Shown here piece by piece: positions 1 through 8,521 of a stretch of 12,584 bases of DNA. The notes under the pieces are model-generated. The model did no database searches and was not told where the DNA came from. It worked only from the letters and a program-made list of their open reading frames with translations. The stretch spans positions 495 through 13,078 of the forward strand of contig JALHIE010000059.1 of the NCBI GenBank assembly GCA_022840285.1. Direction: 5' to 3'. A program made the position numbers and the translations under genes. The stretch's first letter is position 1; each line of letters begins with the position of its first letter. This DNA is from Porphyromonadaceae bacterium (GTDB lineage Bacteria; Bacteroidota; Bacteroidia; Bacteroidales; Dysgonomonadaceae).

Positions 1-648
1 TCCTTGATGGCACGGGGACAGAATGCGAATACATCCGGCAGTGTCCAATGTGACACGCTGAAAAAGACAGAGCAGCGGCAGAAGTGCCAGCGGACTCCAA
101 TAAACGACTACAGCGGCCTGAACTCCCTTCGGGCCAGGCTTGCCAACAGATTCTGGGACGGACAGTCCGATACGACCAAGTTCCATGATGCCGTCGATAA
201 CGAGACTGTACAAGTCGTTGGACAGGCAAAAGTGTCGGACAATGTTCTTCCTGAAGCTCAGAGAAGAGGGGGAGAGGGAAGTACGGGAAACCGGTATTTC
301 GATGAGGTTGTCTCTTCCGGAATACCGATAGGTGTGCCGCTTCTGGTGTTCTTCAAGGGCGGTGGAACGGTGCTGACGGACTCCGCTCAGCTTATCAATG
401 TCAAGGCTGTCGCTGAACTGGCCAAGGAATATAGATTCAGAATCCGGGTGACAGGTTCGGCAGACTCGGCAACTGGCAGTGTTGAGAAGAATGAAGCCGT
501 TGCCAAAAGTCGGGCAAAATACATCGCCGATTATCTGATATCTCATGATGTGTCTGAGGATTGCATTGAGCAGTCTTCCGTCGGTGGAGTGAATGAACTC
601 AGTCCGGCACCGGCGAACAGGAACTGCATCATTGAATTGATGCTTTAG
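1..648 (+). CDS. OmpA-like C-terminal domain protein, 5' end outside the window
   Basis: The reading frame is open from base 1 to a TAG at 646-648. An ATG at 7 and a TTG at 4 exist, but no ribosome binding site or upstream stop is visible, so the gene most likely begins before the window. The last ~100 residues read as an OmpA/MotB-like peptidoglycan-binding fold. A GVPLLVFF strand is followed by a helix rich in A, V and K, the segment IRVTGSADSATGS, a helix KSRAKYIADYLI, and the closing NRNCIIELML strand, where NR(x)x(I/V)E is the usual family ending. The N-terminal ~110 residues are polar and not recognised. Such proteins sit in the outer membrane or periplasm of Bacteroidetes. Similar OmpA-domain proteins occur in Bacteroidales accessory regions (knowledge recalled, not searched). 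G+C is about 56% in the first 120 bases, clearly above the defence genes downstream, so it probably belongs to the older backbone. A strong terminator follows 23 bases after the stop. Confidence 0.72.
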   Translation, partial: SLMARGQNANTSGSVQCDTLKKTEQRQKCQRTPINDYSGLNSLRARLANRFWDGQSDTTKFHDAVDNETVQVVGQAKVSDNVLPEAQRRGGEGSTGNRYFDEVVSSGIPIGVPLLVFFKGGGTVLTDSAQLINVKAVAELAKEYRFRIRVTGSADSATGSVEKNEAVAKSRAKYIADYLISHDVSEDCIEQSSVGGVNELSPAPANRNCIIELML

Positions 649-671
649 CAGCGTCTGTACCTTCTATCGTT

Positions 672-705
672 TGCCCTGAAGGAATCGCTCTTTCAGGGCA
701 TTTTT
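672..705 (+). terminator. Rho-independent terminator after the OmpA-like gene
   Basis: An 11-bp stem is formed by TGCCCTGAAGG (672-682) and CTTTCAGGGCA (690-700) with one G-T pair. It has a 7-base loop and is followed directly by five Ts (701-705). It isolates the OmpA-like gene from the downstream defence cluster, which must therefore have its own promoter. Confidence 0.9.
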
Positions 706-803
706 ATGCATATTTTGCCATATTTGCTTATCTGAACATATAAATTTTCACCAATTACTATAATTTTTCTCTAATTTAAACAAGTCGATTGCGGAATAAT
801 TAG

Positions 804-811
804 TATTTTTG
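804..811 (+). promoter_or_regulatory. Candidate Bacteroidetes -7 element in the leader of the defence cluster
   Basis: TATTTTTG matches the Bacteroidetes sigma-ABfr -7 consensus TAnnTTTG and lies 18 bases before the ATG of the regulator gene. No convincing TTTG -33 box is seen at the expected distance, so support is partial. The rest of the 706-829 leader is AT-rich, with no open reading frame, no tRNA-like structure and no clear palindromic operator. It is the only sizeable non-coding stretch inside the window and follows a strong terminator, so a promoter somewhere in it is expected. Confidence 0.35.
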
Positions 812-829
812 GGCACAAATTACATTAAT

Positions 830-1042
830 ATGGATAATAAGAAACTGAATAGGTTGAAGGTCGTTTTGGCTGAAAAGAGTCTCTCAAATAAGTGGCTCGC
901 CGAACAACTTGGAGTTACTCAAGCTACAGTATCAAAGTGGGTGACTAATACAACCCAGCCACCATTAGATGCCTTTGTAGCAATAGCAAAATGTCTGGAA
1001 GTGAAAATGGAAGATCTTATTCGCGACATAGAGAGTGAATAA
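830..1042 (+). CDS. Small XRE/Cro-CI family transcriptional regulator
   Basis: This 70-residue protein is essentially only a helix-turn-helix domain. It has an N-terminal helix (NRLKVVLAEK), the pair SNKWLAEQLGVTQATVSKWV covering the recognition unit at about residues 17-37, and then the typical tail PPLDAFVAIAKCLEVKMEDLI. This arrangement is characteristic of short XRE proteins (Pfam HTH_3 type). I place the start at the ATG at 830. A TTG at 809 would add seven residues, but it overlaps the candidate -7 element and lacks the MDNKK-type beginning normal for the family. It is the first gene of the cluster and has the same orientation as sspB, 66 bases away. The likely role, by inference, is autoregulation of the defence operon, as small XRE proteins do in restriction-modification loci. 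An independent antitoxin-like role is less likely because no toxin partner is adjacent. Confidence 0.88.
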   Translation: MDNKKLNRLKVVLAEKSLSNKWLAEQLGVTQATVSKWVTNTTQPPLDAFVAIAKCLEVKMEDLIRDIESE

Positions 1043-1108
1043 ACTAAATCACATTCCAATTTCAAAAAGATTGACATAATACATTCCCTGTTAAAATTTA
1101 GTAATTGA

Positions 1109-1948
1109 ATGAAGTATACATTTTCAGGCCATGAATCCTTCCATTGCAAAAGCCTTTGGTTAAAGAAAGGCTATGATTTTGCTTTGGCTGGCAAATCTTT
1201 CAATGATGAGACTGCGGTGGTAGAACTTGGCGTTGGGAAAAATATGGTTTCCGCTATCAAGTATTGGTTAAAAAGTTTTGGCATCATCGACGAAGGAGGA
1301 TGTGTGACAAAAATAGGTAAACTTATACTTGCAGATGATGGATATGATCCTTACATCGAAGATGTTGCAACACAGTGGCTTCTTCATTATCTTCTTGTTA
1401 CAACAAACTATGCGACCATATACAACGTGGTGTTCACGGAGTTTAATAAGAATCGAAAAGACTTCTCAAAGTCCTCATTATTGAACTATCTTAAGCGTCT
1501 CTTTATGGATAAGAGATTTGATAAAACGCCATATAATGAGAATACGATTGCTAGAGATATTGCTACTCTTCTGAAGATGTACGCTCGTCCTGAAAACAGT
1601 AAAGTGTATGAAGACTTTTCTGCTGCCCTAATAGATTTGAATCTTATTAGACGACTGGACAGAGACAATTTCGAATTTAACTCATCTACCCGTGCAGCAA
1701 TTCATCCTATGATTTTCCTATATGCGGTTCTTGATGTTGCTAATGGAGATAAGGTTGTGGAATATTATAAATTACTTAGCCTATCTGGAATCTTTGGAAT
1801 GACAATCAATGACCTATACGAAACATTTGATGCGATTCATTCTACGTTTCCGAGCATATCCTTTACCAATACCGCAGGCGAACAATTATTTACCATTAAC
1901 GAGTTAATATCTAAGGAGGATGTCCTAGATATTTATTATAAGAAATAG
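1109..1948 (+). CDS. sspB: DUF4007 protein, SspB-like phosphorothioation component
   Basis: The 279-residue protein begins with the DUF4007 signature: FSGHESF at residues 4-10, then SLWLKKGYD, matching the family pattern F-GHE(T/S)F-...-WLKK-hD. A predicted winged-helix segment follows (LGVGKNMVSAIKYWLKSFGI), again as in the family, and the length is normal. In the SspABCD system the DUF4007 member SspB is reported to be a DNA nickase that opens the strand for single-stranded sulfur incorporation, working with SspC and SspD. I see no catalytic motif I can assign by eye. The start at 1109 puts the conserved FSGHE at the usual distance from the N-terminus. The gene lies 66 bases after the regulator and 4 bases before the ATPase. 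DUF4007 also occurs in other modification-related loci, but the adjacency to an ATPase and a PAPS-reductase-like gene favours SspB. Confidence 0.82.
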   Translation: MKYTFSGHESFHCKSLWLKKGYDFALAGKSFNDETAVVELGVGKNMVSAIKYWLKSFGIIDEGGCVTKIGKLILADDGYDPYIEDVATQWLLHYLLVTTNYATIYNVVFTEFNKNRKDFSKSSLLNYLKRLFMDKRFDKTPYNENTIARDIATLLKMYARPENSKVYEDFSAALIDLNLIRRLDRDNFEFNSSTRAAIHPMIFLYAVLDVANGDKVVEYYKLLSLSGIFGMTINDLYETFDAIHSTFPSISFTNTAGEQLFTINELISKEDVLDIYYKK

Positions 1949-1952
1949 ACCA

Positions 1953-4900
1953 ATGAGTTTCTCAACATCAGTCAATATATCCCGGGATTTTGGCAAAACC
2001 CCTGATTATATCGTTACAGCCAATGCCCGTCAGGCTGTCGGAAAGATAGTCAATCAGTATTCAGCTGGTATTCATTCATTTTGTCTCATTGGTTCTTATG
2101 GTACAGGAAAATCCAGTTTCGTTCTCGCTCTTGAAAACTGCTTACTTGGAAATACATCTGGGAATGAGGTACTTTTTAAAAACCATGGGCAATTCGACAA
2201 CTACCATAAATTCTCTTTTCTAAATATAGTTGGTGACTATGCTTCAATGTCATCAGTCCTTTCAGAAGCTCTCAAGTCAGATAATGTCAATTGTTTGGCT
2301 GCATTCGAGTCCTACTACAACAAAGTTCACAATAAAGGAAAATTCCTCGTTGTTGTTGTTGATGAGTTCGGCAAGATATTAGAGCATGCCGCTAAAAACA
2401 GCCCTGAGAAAGAGATGTACTTTCTGCAGAAATTCTGTGAATTTGTTAATGATTCAAATAAAAACGTCATTTTCTTAGCAACCCTTCATCAGAGCTTTAA
2501 CGCATACGCAAAAGGTTTGAAAGAGACGCAGCGGCAGGAGTGGACAAAAGTAAAAGGAAGAATCTTCGATATAGTTTTTAATGAGCCAATCGAACAATTG
2601 CTCAATTTGACTTCCACCAGACTTTCCGAAAAAGTCACAAAGACAGCAACTGCGAATGTTGATATTGCATATAGATTGGCGGTTAAATCGAAGTTTGCAA
2701 GTAATAGTCTAAAGCCAGAGGTAGCAGTTTCACTTTATCCAATGGATGTTATGTCGGCATATGTGTTGACCATGGCAAACCAGAGATATGGGCAAAATGA
2801 GCGAACTCTATTTACATTCTTGGAATCCACAGGGGAGGGATCTATCGCAACGTTTGAAGCCCAAGAGAATTATTTGTACAACCTTGCTGAGGTGTACGAT
2901 TATATCACATATAGCTTTTATTCCAGACTTCAAGAAATTAATGAAGACTCGGCTAACTGGTCTGCAATTAAGATTGCTATTGAGCGGGCCGAAGGTTTGA
3001 ATGAAAGTTCGGGGTTTATTGATAGCTCAATAAAGATTATCAAAGCTGTTGGACTCCTTTCGATTTTTGCATCATCAGCAACGGTTATTGATAAACAGTT
3101 CCTTGAAGAATACTCATCAATTTCAATGGGTATTGATAATCCTTCAATTGTTGTAGATAAATTAGAAAAAGCGCAAATTCTCAGATATGCGAAGTATAAG
3201 TCAAAATACATTCTTTTTGAGGGTACTGATGTCGATATCGAAGCTGGACTGTACGAAGCTGCTAGAGAGTGCAAAAGGCCTGATGAAGTAGCTGAAAAGC
3301 TTAATAACTATTTTGACTTCAAGATCGCATTAGCGAATGCTCACTACTTTAGGACTGGTACACCTCGATATTTCCAATATTTGTTGACCAGTGATATAAT
3401 TGATAAAGTACCTACTGGAGACATTGATGGATACATAAATCTTCTTTTTGCGCCAAAAGGTGAAATCGAAACATTGGTACAAAAGGTGTCAAATATTCAA
3501 GGACATGCAATTGTGTATTGCTTGTTTAAGAATACAGAGGAGATTGTTGAGCATCTGTTTGAGATAGATAAATTAGAATGGGTTAGAGATTACTATGTTG
3601 CTGATGAGAATGATAAAGTTGCTCTCAAGGAGATAGGGAACCAGATAGCTCATGAGAAGGAACTTCTGAACCGTGTGGTTATTGATAACATGTTTACGAC
3701 AAGAGTGGATTGGTACTTTAATGGTTGTAAACTCGATTCGATGCATAGTCAGAAAGACCTTACAAAACTTATTTCTATTGTTTGTGACACGATTTATTCG
3801 GGAACGCCTGTTTATCGTTTCGAATTGATAAACAAACAGAAACCTACAGGAAACATGTCAGTCGCTCGCCAGTTATACCTTTCGGCAATTCTTGACCATT
3901 CCAATGAAGAGGATTGCGGCATGGATAAGGACAAGTTTCCTCCTGAAAAGTCTTTATATCTGACACTGCTTAAAAATACTGGCATTCATTGTAATGGCGT
4001 ATTATCTGCGCCAACAGAAGAATCGTTTGGCCCCTTGTGGAATGCATGCTGTGATTTCCTGAAGTCCTCGATAGAAAAGCAGAGAAAGCTAAGTGAACTA
4101 GTAGCAATCTTAACCAAAAGCCCATATAAATTGAAGCAGGGTTTTATCGATTGCTGGCTGCCCACTTTCCTTATTGTAAAGAAAGATGATTTTGCCCTTT
4201 ATACTGAAGGACAGTACGTTCCCTATATCAACAAAGAAGTAATCGATTTAATCCTGCGTTCTCCTTCAAGTTATTCTGTTAAGGCGTTTGATGTTGATGG
4301 AATAAAGCGTGGTTTCTTTGACAAATATAGAGAGGCCATTAACCTATCATCAACAGAATTAACAACAGGCTCGTTCATTGAGACAATTCGTCCTTTCTTG
4401 ACATTCTATAAGAAACTGAACAACTACGCTAAACGCACAAAAGATATTTCTGTTAATGCAAGGAAGTTTCGGGATGTGATTGCAAATGCGACAGATCCGG
4501 AGAAAACTTTCTTTGAAACCCTCCCGGAAGAGCTAGGCTTCAAAGAAATAACACTTTCACAAAATCCAGAAGCAATCGAGAGTTTTGTTGAAGTTATCCA
4601 AAATGCAATTCGTGATTTGCGCAATTGTTATAATGAACTTGTTCTATCTGTAGAGAAAAATATTTTGGCAGCTACTCATCTTGATGGCGATTTCGCAGAA
4701 TACCACCAAAAGATTTCAGACAGGTATAGTAGGGTCAAAACGAATCTAATGCCTTTGAATGTTAAAACTTTCCATTCCAGATTGGTTGGTAAGTACGACA
4801 ACAAAAAATCATGGATTGAAGCCGTTTCCTATGTAGCACTGAATAAGCCTTTAACTGAAATAAAAGATGTTGACAAACCGCACTTTTTCAAGACGATTCA

Positions 4901-5138
4901 AGATATGCTATTTCAGTTGGATGACTATGTTGAAATGCACAAAAATGAGGACAACTCAATAATGAGACTTCATATTACGCAAAATAATGACAAGCCCATC
5001 ACGACACAGGTCATAGTATCAGATGTGATGGAGAAGGATGTAAATATCCTTTCTGACAAACTTGAAGAATTGCTGTCTGATGATGAATCATTAAATACTG
5101 CAGCTCTAATTAACCTTTTAAAGAAAAAATTACAATGA
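1953..5138 (+). CDS. sspC: Large P-loop ATPase in the SspC position
   Basis: A 1061-residue protein with an N-terminal AAA/STAND-like ATPase core. Walker A is GSYGTGKSS at residues 47-55. Walker B is FLVVVVDE with D137 and E138. A strand NVIFLATLHQSF (about 171-182) is in the sensor-1 position. The remaining ~850 residues are mostly alpha-helical and match no domain I recognise. There are no transmembrane segments. SspC in SspABCD systems is the ATPase partner of DUF4007 SspB, and the position between sspB and sspD supports that role here. It starts 4 bases after sspB and its stop overlaps the sspD start (ATGA at 5135-5138), implying translational coupling. Local G+C is low, about 32% at 3061-3180. 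The long C-terminal part may bind DNA or the other Ssp proteins (inference). The ATPase call is firm; the exact SspC orthology is less so. Confidence 0.78.
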   Translation: MSFSTSVNISRDFGKTPDYIVTANARQAVGKIVNQYSAGIHSFCLIGSYGTGKSSFVLALENCLLGNTSGNEVLFKNHGQFDNYHKFSFLNIVGDYASMSSVLSEALKSDNVNCLAAFESYYNKVHNKGKFLVVVVDEFGKILEHAAKNSPEKEMYFLQKFCEFVNDSNKNVIFLATLHQSFNAYAKGLKETQRQEWTKVKGRIFDIVFNEPIEQLLNLTSTRLSEKVTKTATANVDIAYRLAVKSKFASNSLKPEVAVSLYPMDVMSAYVLTMANQRYGQNERTLFTFLESTGEGSIATFEAQENYLYNLAEVYDYITYSFYSRLQEINEDSANWSAIKIAIERAEGLNESSGFIDSSIKIIKAVGLLSIFASSATVIDKQFLEEYSSISMGIDNPSIVVDKLEKAQILRYAKYKSKYILFEGTDVDIEAGLYEAARECKRPDEVAEKLNNYFDFKIALANAHYFRTGTPRYFQYLLTSDIIDKVPTGDIDGYINLLFAPKGEIETLVQKVSNIQGHAIVYCLFKNTEEIVEHLFEIDKLEWVRDYYVADENDKVALKEIGNQIAHEKELLNRVVIDNMFTTRVDWYFNGCKLDSMHSQKDLTKLISIVCDTIYSGTPVYRFELINKQKPTGNMSVARQLYLSAILDHSNEEDCGMDKDKFPPEKSLYLTLLKNTGIHCNGVLSAPTEESFGPLWNACCDFLKSSIEKQRKLSELVAILTKSPYKLKQGFIDCWLPTFLIVKKDDFALYTEGQYVPYINKEVIDLILRSPSSYSVKAFDVDGIKRGFFDKYREAINLSSTELTTGSFIETIRPFLTFYKKLNNYAKRTKDISVNARKFRDVIANATDPEKTFFETLPEELGFKEITLSQNPEAIESFVEVIQNAIRDLRNCYNELVLSVEKNILAATHLDGDFAEYHQKISDRYSRVKTNLMPLNVKTFHSRLVGKYDNKKSWIEAVSYVALNKPLTEIKDVDKPHFFKTIQDMLFQLDDYVEMHKNEDNSIMRLHITQNNDKPITTQVIVSDVMEKDVNILSDKLEELLSDDESLNTAALINLLKKKLQ

Positions 5139-6244
5139 GCGAAGTGGTAAGACATGTATTAGGTATTTCAGGCGGTAAGGATAGTGCTGCTTTAGCCATC
5201 TATATGAAGGACAAGTATCCCGATCTTCTTATCGATTATTATACCAGCGACACAAAGTGCGAGTTGGATGAAACTGTTCAGCTTGTTGATAGGCTACGTT
5301 CATATTTGGGCCATATTACAACGTTGGTAGCAGCAGAAGGTAGTCCAGAGCCTACACCGTTTGATCATTTTCTGAAAGTTAACGGTGGCTATCTTCCATC
5401 CGTACAAGCTAGATGGTGCACCCAGAAGATGAAATTGGCCGAATTTGAGAAGTTTGTTGGCGAAGAGCCTACTGTATCATATGTCGGTATTCGTGGAGAT
5501 GAGGATAGGGAAGGGTATGTTTCTACCAAGCCAAATATTCAAGCAATCTTTCCATTCCGGAAGAACATCTGGAGCATGGATGTTATTCATGAAGTTCTTC
5601 ATGATAAAAACATAGAGAAGTTTACTGAGTGCTATCGTTCAGTTGCAGATGAGGAAACTTTTGAAGAAGCGCAATCTGTATTGAAGACAAAGTTCACAAA
5701 GACCTTTTATTATTCTAAAAAATTAAACACACTTTTGGATGTCAATGTCGTAACTTTTAATCATGCGGTATTTTCATTCTTAAAACAGTTTACTGAGTAT
5801 CCTGTAGGCAAATTGGAATATTTCCCACTAATTGATAATGATGATGTTCTTGTTAAGGACGATATTTTTAGGATTCTGCGAGAAAGTGGTGTCGGTATTC
5901 CTGCTTATTATGATTTGATTGACTTTGAGGTTGATGGAAAGATAGGCCAATACTGCCGCAGCCGCTCTGGTTGTTATTTTTGTTTTTTTCAACAAAGGAT
6001 AGAATGGATATGGCTATATGAGCAGCATCCTGACCTGTTCAAAAAAGCGATGGATTATGAAAAAGATGGCTACACTTGGATTCAAGGCGAGCCGTTGAGT
6101 GAGCTTATTAGACCAGAAAGAGTCAGACAGATAAAACTTGAGCAAATAAAGAAACAGGAGGAGCAACGCGAGAAGAATAAAAACAAACTGCTCGTAGATA
6201 TGTTTGGTGATGATGAAGTTACTTGTGCTAACTGTCAAATTTAG
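5135..6244 (+). CDS. sspD: PAPS-reductase-like sulfurtransferase (SspD/DndC type)
   Basis: A 369-residue protein of the adenine nucleotide alpha-hydrolase (PP-loop) superfamily. The PP-loop SGGKDS is at residues 12-17 and a second conserved motif GIRGDEDRE at 118-126. Cysteines C95 (in RWCTQKMK) and C274, C280 and C283 (C-x5-C-x2-C) match the four-cysteine pattern that holds the iron-sulfur cluster in DndC. In phosphorothioation this protein adenylates the DNA phosphate using ATP and passes on sulfur received from a cysteine desulfurase. SspD is the corresponding enzyme of the single-stranded Ssp pathway. An extra pair CANC (C365, C368) lies at the very C-terminus after a charged K/E/Q-rich linker. 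The ATG overlaps the sspC stop by 4 bases and the next gene starts 5 bases later. A plain sulfate-assimilation reductase (CysH) is unlikely given the size, the cysteine layout and the neighbours. Confidence 0.88.
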   Translation: MSEVVRHVLGISGGKDSAALAIYMKDKYPDLLIDYYTSDTKCELDETVQLVDRLRSYLGHITTLVAAEGSPEPTPFDHFLKVNGGYLPSVQARWCTQKMKLAEFEKFVGEEPTVSYVGIRGDEDREGYVSTKPNIQAIFPFRKNIWSMDVIHEVLHDKNIEKFTECYRSVADEETFEEAQSVLKTKFTKTFYYSKKLNTLLDVNVVTFNHAVFSFLKQFTEYPVGKLEYFPLIDNDDVLVKDDIFRILRESGVGIPAYYDLIDFEVDGKIGQYCRSRSGCYFCFFQQRIEWIWLYEQHPDLFKKAMDYEKDGYTWIQGEPLSELIRPERVRQIKLEQIKKQEEQREKNKNKLLVDMFGDDEVTCANCQI

Positions 6245-6249
6245 ATAGT

Positions 6250-8517
6250 ATGTTAAAAGCGGATATTAGGTGGCCGAGACATAGAAGATACAAGTCTCGA
6301 ACAGAGTGGGAGCCTGCAGGCTTCTTCTCAGATTGCCTTTGCAATTCTACTCATTTTGATTTGATGTTAGGCTTTTTCTCGTCTTCAGCGATTAGCGTAC
6401 TGTCAGATGGCTTTGCCACATTCTTGTATAATGGTGGCCATATGAGATTTGTCATCAATGACATACTTACCGAAGATGACAAAAATGCTATTTCTCTCGG
6501 AGTTGGAGAAGCAGAGATCCCATATTTTAACATGAATAATATAGAGGCTATTAAAGCGACTTTGTCCGAAAGAGATCAACATTTTTTTGAGTGTTTATCT
6601 TGGCTTATTCGCAACAATAGACTAGATATTAAAATAATATCGCCAAAAGATGGAATTGGTATTTCACACACAAAATCAGGCGTTTTCTCAGATGGCTTGA
6701 ATGAAATCTGCTTTGATGGGTCATGTAATTTTTCCAGATCTGCTCTTCTTGATAACATTGAAAGCATTACTGCTTCATGTGATTGGGACGGTCCCGTTGA
6801 CGTTGCGAAAATTGAATCTCAAAAAGAAGATTTTGAAAAGGTGTTTAAGGGTGACGATGATTCTGTTATCTATGTTGATGCAGAAAATGTTAAAACACGC
6901 TTGACTTCTAACTTCCCGGAAAAGTCAATCACCGATTTATTGGAAGATGAGTATCGACTTCTCAAGAATAGACCGAAAAATAATTTGCCAACTACCGTTA
7001 TGGTTTCATTGTCTAGGGCAAAAGATAGGCTTGAGGCAATAATTGAAAAAAACCATATGCTTAAAGAACCTAACCCTACTTATGGAACTCCAATTCCGGA
7101 ATTTCCATATGCTACAGGTCCAAGGGAGTATCAGAAAAATGCTTTCGAAAACTGGAAACAAAATAAGCAAAAGGGCTTGTTTGCAATGGCGACAGGAACA
7201 GGAAAAACAATTACATCTTTGAATTGTCTCCTGGAGATATATAAGCATAGCAATTATTATAAGGCGCTTATTCTGGTACCGACTATTACTCTTGTCGAGC
7301 AGTGGGAAAAAGAATGCCGAAAATTCAAATTTGATAATATCATCAAGGTTTGCTCTAAATATTCTGGATGGAAATCAACTGTCGGTAACCTCAAACTTTT
7401 GGAACAAAATCCCACAAGCAATCAATCGTATATAATCATCTCCACATACGCATCATTCATTCGATCTAACATATTTGATGAATTGTGTTCGTTGTCAAAA
7501 AAGAAACTACTACTCATTGCTGATGAAGCACACAATATGGGCGCTGGTAGAGTTTCGCAACGGCTGAATGATATACCATATGTTAGACGTATTGGATTAT
7601 CTGCTACACCAGAGAGACAGTTTGACGAGGCCGGAAATGCCAAATTGATGGATTTTTTCGGATGCGATGGACAATACACATTTGAATACTCCATGCAGGA
7701 AGCGATACAAAATGGCGCGTTATGTAAATATTATTACTATCCTCATTTGGTGGAGCTGACAGCAGATGAGATGGCGGATTATGTTGAACTCTCCAAAAAG
7801 ATTGCTAAGATTTTCAAGAACGAAGATCCAGATACCCAGGAGATAGTAAAACGTCTTTTGCTCAAAAGGAAACGAATCATTCATAAAGCTGCTAACAAAA
7901 GGACCGTATTTGAGGAAATTCTTAGAGAGCGCATGAATTCAAACGGCTCTCTGAAATATACATTGGTTTACGCGCCAGAAGGGAATCTTCCGGATGATCA
8001 ATTTGCTGACGTATTTGACACGAAGGATATCATTGATGATGATATGGATTCCGCTCATATCATCGACGAGTTCACAAGAATTGTTAGGGATATTGATGAG
8101 CATGTAGTGGTGAGCAAATTCACAGGCGACACATCAGATAGAGATTTAATATTAAAGGACTTCGCTGATGGCAAGATTGATGTGTTGACATCTATGAAAT
8201 GCTTAGATGAGGGTGTAGATGTTCCTCGAAGTGAATTGGCTATTTTCTGTTCAAGTACGGGAAATCCTCGCCAGTTTGTTCAACGCAGGGGTCGTGTACT
8301 AAGAACTCATAAAGATAAACATTGCGCAATTATTCACGACCTTGTGGTTATACCGGGTTATGTTTCAGATGAAGATACCTATGAACTTGAAAAAGGATTA
8401 GTTGGAACCGAGGTAAAACGTGTTCGTGATTTTGCGGTTCTTTCAGAAAACTGTAATGATACACTTGCAGTTCTTGATGACGTGCTAACAAGATATAATA
8501 TTTCATTATTCGAATAA
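6250..8517 (+). CDS. Phospholipase D-like nuclease fused to SF2 DEAH helicase
   Basis: A 755-residue two-part protein. The N-terminal ~200 residues are a PLD-family domain. It has the GFFS strand at 41-44 and a single HKD motif with H140 and K142, followed by GVFSD (D148) and FDGSCN (G157, S158, N160), the pattern H-K-GhF-D-...-F-GS-N of helicase-associated PLD nucleases. The C-terminal part is an SF2 helicase. It shows a Q-like PREYQ at 291-295, Walker A MATGTGKT at 313-320, DEAH at 425-428, SATPER at 451-456, and motif VI QRRGR at 678-682. All motifs are intact. Such fusions translocate on DNA and cut it, as in several restriction-like defence systems. It starts 5 bases after sspD and ends 4 bases before the small gene. 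By inference it is the main nuclease of the restriction half and may correspond to a member of SspFGH, but I cannot assign the letter from sequence alone. Confidence 0.88.
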   Translation: MLKADIRWPRHRRYKSRTEWEPAGFFSDCLCNSTHFDLMLGFFSSSAISVLSDGFATFLYNGGHMRFVINDILTEDDKNAISLGVGEAEIPYFNMNNIEAIKATLSERDQHFFECLSWLIRNNRLDIKIISPKDGIGISHTKSGVFSDGLNEICFDGSCNFSRSALLDNIESITASCDWDGPVDVAKIESQKEDFEKVFKGDDDSVIYVDAENVKTRLTSNFPEKSITDLLEDEYRLLKNRPKNNLPTTVMVSLSRAKDRLEAIIEKNHMLKEPNPTYGTPIPEFPYATGPREYQKNAFENWKQNKQKGLFAMATGTGKTITSLNCLLEIYKHSNYYKALILVPTITLVEQWEKECRKFKFDNIIKVCSKYSGWKSTVGNLKLLEQNPTSNQSYIIISTYASFIRSNIFDELCSLSKKKLLLIADEAHNMGAGRVSQRLNDIPYVRRIGLSATPERQFDEAGNAKLMDFFGCDGQYTFEYSMQEAIQNGALCKYYYYPHLVELTADEMADYVELSKKIAKIFKNEDPDTQEIVKRLLLKRKRIIHKAANKRTVFEEILRERMNSNGSLKYTLVYAPEGNLPDDQFADVFDTKDIIDDDMDSAHIIDEFTRIVRDIDEHVVVSKFTGDTSDRDLILKDFADGKIDVLTSMKCLDEGVDVPRSELAIFCSSTGNPRQFVQRRGRVLRTHKDKHCAIIHDLVVIPGYVSDEDTYELEKGLVGTEVKRVRDFAVLSENCNDTLAVLDDVLTRYNISLFE

Positions 8518-8521
8518 AGAT

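Noticed and set aside
140..331. Overlapping plus-strand frame inside the OmpA-like gene
   Set aside because: The main frame carries the recognisable OmpA fold; the other frame has no motif and ends inside it.
809..829. TTG start adding seven residues to the regulator
   Set aside because: It overlaps the candidate -7 promoter element and the ATG at 830 gives a normal XRE N-terminus.
706..829. Palindromic operator or small RNA in the leader
   Set aside because: Only short AT-rich dyads such as TAAATT/AATTTA are visible, which are expected by chance in this composition.
1071..1097. TTGACA / TAAAAT promoter before sspB
   Set aside because: Spacing is only 15 bases and the pattern is a sigma70 one, which Bacteroidetes do not generally use; AT-rich chance match is likely.
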